Shown here one piece after another: positions 61,073 to 64,000 of a DNA stretch of 64,000 bases. Both the position numbers and the translations under genes were made by a program. The notes under the pieces were generated by a model, which saw only the letters and a list, made by a program, of their open reading frames with translations, made no database searches and was not told where the DNA came from. The DNA comes from Acidobacteria bacterium Ga0077534. Its GTDB lineage: Bacteria > Acidobacteriota > Blastocatellia > Pyrinomonadales > Pyrinomonadaceae. Where the stretch lies: the NCBI GenBank assembly GCA_001464455.1, contig LNEI01000008.1:102970-166969 (forward strand), written 5' to 3'. How positions within the stretch are numbered: position 1 is the first letter of the stretch; each line of letters starts with the position of its first letter.

Positions 61073-64000
61073 TTACAAATCTTCATTTCGTTTCAATTCC
61101 GTCACGATCAGCACGTGCAGGAGGCTCGAGACCATGCCGCCAAAAACCGGCGTCGCCAGCGGCCTCATCACTTCTGACCCTGCGCCGGAGCTCCACATGA
61201 TCGGCAAGAGCCCGACAACAATGGTCATTACGGTCATGACTTTGGGACGAAGACGCAGAAGAGCACCTTCGGTGACTGCTTCGAGCAAAGTTTCCCTATC
61301 AAGCTGGCCGACTTCGTCCGCTTTACGTTTAACCGCCTCTTCTAGATAAACGACCATCACAATCGTGGTCTGCACAGCCGCCCCAAAAAGAGCAATAAAG
61401 CCAACCCAAACCGCGACCGAAAAGTTGTACTGCAGCATCCAGAGAAGGTAAAAGCCTCCGGTCAAGGCGAACGGTACGGCAAGTAGAATATGGGCCGCTT
61501 CGAGGAAGGAGTGATAGGTAATATAGAGGGTGGCAAAGATGATAAGCAGGACGATCGGAACCACTATTAACAATCGCTGACGGGCACGCTCCTGATTTTC
61601 GTATTGGCCGCTCCATGTGATGTAATAACCTGCGGGCATCTCAACTTTGTCGCGAATAGCATCCTTTGCTTCCTCCACGAAACTTCCGATATCGCGGCCG
61701 CGAATGTTGAGCAGAACCGTACCGCGAAGCAGGCCGTTCTCGCTTTGAATCATCGATGGCCCTTCGAGGCTGCGAATATCGGCAAGCTGCGAAAGCGGGA
61801 TCGACCCTCCAGTTGGAGAGGTTATCGGAATCTGGCCGATCGCGGTTGGTGATGAGCGAAACTCGGTTGCGTAGCGAACACGGATGGGAAACCGTCGTCG
61901 TCCTTCGATCGTCACGGTCAGATTTGTTTCGCCGATTCCTTTTTCGATCACATCCTGAATCGTCGCGACGTCAATGCCATAACGGGCCGCCGCCGTGCGG
62001 TCAATATCAATATCGACGTACGGCGCTCCGCCGATCCTCTCGGGATAAACGTCCGCAGCGCCGGGCACATCTTTTACCACCGTCGCAATTTGCCTCGCGG
62101 TTTCTTCCAAAGTATCGAGGTCGTTGCCGAAGATCTTGATACCGACCTGCGAGCGGATACCCGTGGCAAGCATTTCGATACGATTGATGATCGGCTGCGT
62201 CCAGATGTTTGTAACGCCCGGCATCCGTGTAGCTTCGTCCATTTCCGCGATCAGTTTCTCCCGCGTCATCCCGTCACGCCACTGATCTTCGGGCTTCAAA
62301 TGAACGATGGTTTCGTTCATGTTTATCGGCGAGGGATCGGTCGAGGTTTCGGCACGTCCGGCTTTCCCGACCGCCCATTCAACCTCGGGAATGGTTTTCA
62401 GGATCTCGTCTTGTTTACTCAGAATTCTGGTTGCCTCGTCCAGTGAAATTGCGGGATCGGTCACGGGCATGTACATCAGGTCGCCTTCATTCAGGGGCGG
62501 CATAAACTCGCTGCCGATCTGAATCGCAACAAACATCGCACCCGAGAAGAACGCCAGAGCGAGCAATACCGTGGCGAGCCGATTCCGAAGCGCGACGAGC
62601 AGCAGCGGCTTGTACACTCGACGCAAAAAGCGCATGATCGGATTCCACTCTTCGGGACGCAGCTTCCCGCCGAGCAGATAGCCGCACAGAACAGGGATTA
62701 GCGTGACCGCGATTATCGCCGCCGCGATCATCGCGAAAGTTTTCGTAAACGCCAGCGGATGAAAAAGCTTTCCTTCTTGTCCTGTTAATGCAAAGACGGG
62801 GATAAACGCGATCACAATGATCGCTATCGACGCGACGATCGGGCGCCCAACCATCTTCGTCGCTTCCAGCACTATCTCCCAAACACGCTTTCTGTCGGAA
62901 AAGCTTACCCCCTCTTTCTCGATCGCCCGATACGCATTTTCAGTCACAACAATTCCAGCATCCACGAGGTCTGAAACCGCTATCGCGATACCGGCAAGCG
63001 ACATGATGTTTGACGTGATCCCAAAGATATACATCAAGAGAAACGCGGCAAGCGCGGCAAGCAAAAGAGGTATCGTAACTATCAGGGTCGAACGAAAATG
63101 AGCGAGGAACAGCAGATTTACGATTGTTACGAGGATGAACTCCTCGGTCAACGCCCATGTGAGCGTGTTGGCAGTGCGGTTGATCAGATCGGTGCGGTCA
63201 TAAAATGGAACCAGCCGAACGCCCGGAGGGAGACCGGGTTTGATCTCCTCGATCTTCTTCTTGACGTTCTCGATCGCTTCGAGAGCGCTGATGCCGTACC
63301 GCATGATGACGACGCCCCCGACCGCTTCCTTGCCGTTTTTATCAAGCGAGCCTGTCCGAAAGGCGTTGCCGAGCTTGACCTCGCCGAGGTTTCGGACATA
63401 GATCGGAGTGCCGTTCTGAGAGCCGACGACGATATTTTCGACATCCGCGACCGATTCAACCAGCCCTATACCTCGGACAATGGCCCATTCGCCGCCCTGT
63501 TCGACGACGTTTCCGCCGACATTGTTATTCGACCGTTCAACCGCTTCGACCACGGTGGATAACGGCATGTTGTGAGCGCGGAGCTTATTCGGGTCTATGT
63601 CCACCTGATACTGCTGGACAAAGCCGCCGACCGTCGCGACCTCCGCGATCCCCGGCGTTGAATTAAGCTGATAGCGTACGAACCAGTCTTGCAGCGTGCG
63701 CAGATCGCGGAGGCTCATCTCGTCCGATTCGAGCGTGTACCAAAATACCTGGCCAAGACCGGTCGCGTCCGGGCCGAGCGTTGGCACTACGCCCTGAGGC
63801 AATTGTTTCGTGACGAGATTTAAGCGCTCCAGCACGCGTGTCCGGGCCCAATAAAGATCGACATTATCCTCAAAGATAATATTGACCATCGAGAAGCTGA
63901 AGGCGGAACTAGCCCTGACGGTCCGAACTCCCGGCAGCCCCTGAAGACTCGTCACAAGCGGATAAGTAACCTGGTCCTCGACCTCTCGCGGGGAACGGCC
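61073..64000 (-). CDS. Heavy-metal RND efflux pump (CusA/CzcA-like), C-terminal ~975 residues
   Basis: Inner-membrane proton-driven pump, N-terminus beyond the right edge (frame open to 64000, reading [16 protein letters not shown]). HME-type signatures: [50 protein letters not shown], membrane segment [21 protein letters not shown] ([20 protein letters not shown]) with the conserved Asp and Glu, [40 protein letters not shown], and a C-terminal [19 protein letters not shown]. The fourth-helix pattern is closer to the copper/silver branch than to Zn/Co/Cd pumps, but the metal is uncertain. First gene of an operon pump, outer-membrane factor, adaptor, YHS. Confidence 0.9.
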   Translation of the reverse strand, partial: GRSPREVEDQVTYPLVTSLQGLPGVRTVRASSAFSFSMVNIIFEDNVDLYWARTRVLERLNLVTKQLPQGVVPTLGPDATGLGQVFWYTLESDEMSLRDLRTLQDWFVRYQLNSTPGIAEVATVGGFVQQYQVDIDPNKLRAHNMPLSTVVEAVERSNNNVGGNVVEQGGEWAIVRGIGLVESVADVENIVVGSQNGTPIYVRNLGEVKLGNAFRTGSLDKNGKEAVGGVVIMRYGISALEAIENVKKKIEEIKPGLPPGVRLVPFYDRTDLINRTANTLTWALTEEFILVTIVNLLFLAHFRSTLIVTIPLLLAALAAFLLMYIFGITSNIMSLAGIAIAVSDLVDAGIVVTENAYRAIEKEGVSFSDRKRVWEIVLEATKMVGRPIVASIAIIVIAFIPVFALTGQEGKLFHPLAFTKTFAMIAAAIIAVTLIPVLCGYLLGGKLRPEEWNPIMRFLRRVYKPLLLVALRNRLATVLLALAFFSGAMFVAIQIGSEFMPPLNEGDLMYMPVTDPAISLDEATRILSKQDEILKTIPEVEWAVGKAGRAETSTDPSPINMNETIVHLKPEDQWRDGMTREKLIAEMDEATRMPGVTNIWTQPIINRIEMLATGIRSQVGIKIFGNDLDTLEETARQIATVVKDVPGAADVYPERIGGAPYVDIDIDRTAAARYGIDVATIQDVIEKGIGETNLTVTIEGRRRFPIRVRYATEFRSSPTAIGQIPITSPTGGSIPLSQLADIRSLEGPSMIQSENGLLRGTVLLNIRGRDIGSFVEEAKDAIRDKVEMPAGYYITWSGQYENQERARQRLLIVVPIVLLIIFATLYITYHSFLEAAHILLAVPFALTGGFYLLWMLQYNFSVAVWVGFIALFGAAVQTTIVMVVYLEEAVKRKADEVGQLDRETLLEAVTEGALLRLRPKVMTVMTIVVGLLPIMWSSGAGSEVMRPLATPVFGGMVSSLLHVLIVTELKRNEDL

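Overview
The window looks like chromosomal DNA of a free-living Gram-negative heterotroph, most likely an acidobacterium of the Blastocatellia/Pyrinomonas type. That assignment is inference from gene content: paralogous secreted S8 peptidases, TonB receptors with an N-terminal carboxypeptidase-regulatory-like domain, a DUF4394 protein, a STAND/BTAD regulator and moderate GC. There is no rRNA gene and no intact tRNA gene to confirm it.

Layout. 1-2.1 kb: the end of a SUKH-type gene, a broken ECF sigma gene and two copies of a repeat that carries the 3' half of a proline tRNA. 2.2-6.1 kb: a peptide-type ABC importer, with two permease genes divergent from a lipoprotein binding protein. 6.2-27.8 kb: a secreted-protease island with four subtilases (S8), one M36-like metallopeptidase, a large STAND-ATPase/BTAD regulator, a regulator-like ATPase without a DNA-binding domain, and a small exported protein. 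One subtilase carries 20 copies of an octapeptide GITLTGAD. Six promoters in this island share an 11-bp-period direct repeat (consensus CTCAAGTNTTNCTCAAG) placed exactly 11 nt before a TANNNT -10 element. This resembles SARP-type operators and is the main new observation.

28-34.9 kb: a third tRNA-half repeat, then a GAF/PAS sigma-54 activator, a cluster of six TGTCTCA/TGAGACA heptamers, a GG-N10-GC promoter, and three exported proteins. One of these is a peroxiredoxin with an in-frame UGA at the catalytic cysteine position followed by a bacterial-SECIS-like hairpin, so it is a likely selenoprotein. 35.2-48.6 kb: a heme biosynthesis cluster hemA-C-D-E-N-H-G-B-(larE-larB-larC)-hemL. The nickel-pincer cofactor genes larEBC sit between hemB and hemL and are followed by a decayed second copy of the hemB 3' end.

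48.8-64 kb: two paralogous TonB receptors with the same Fur-like palindrome upstream. Between them lie a tyrosine integrase, the fourth tRNA-half repeat and a short cation-diffusion protein. A class-II amidotransferase, a YHS metal protein and a heavy-metal RND efflux operon (pump, outer-membrane factor, adaptor) follow, and the pump gene runs off the right edge.

Functional themes are extracellular proteolysis with peptide uptake, iron/heme supply, oxidative and metal stress, and remnants of site-specific integration at tRNA-Pro.
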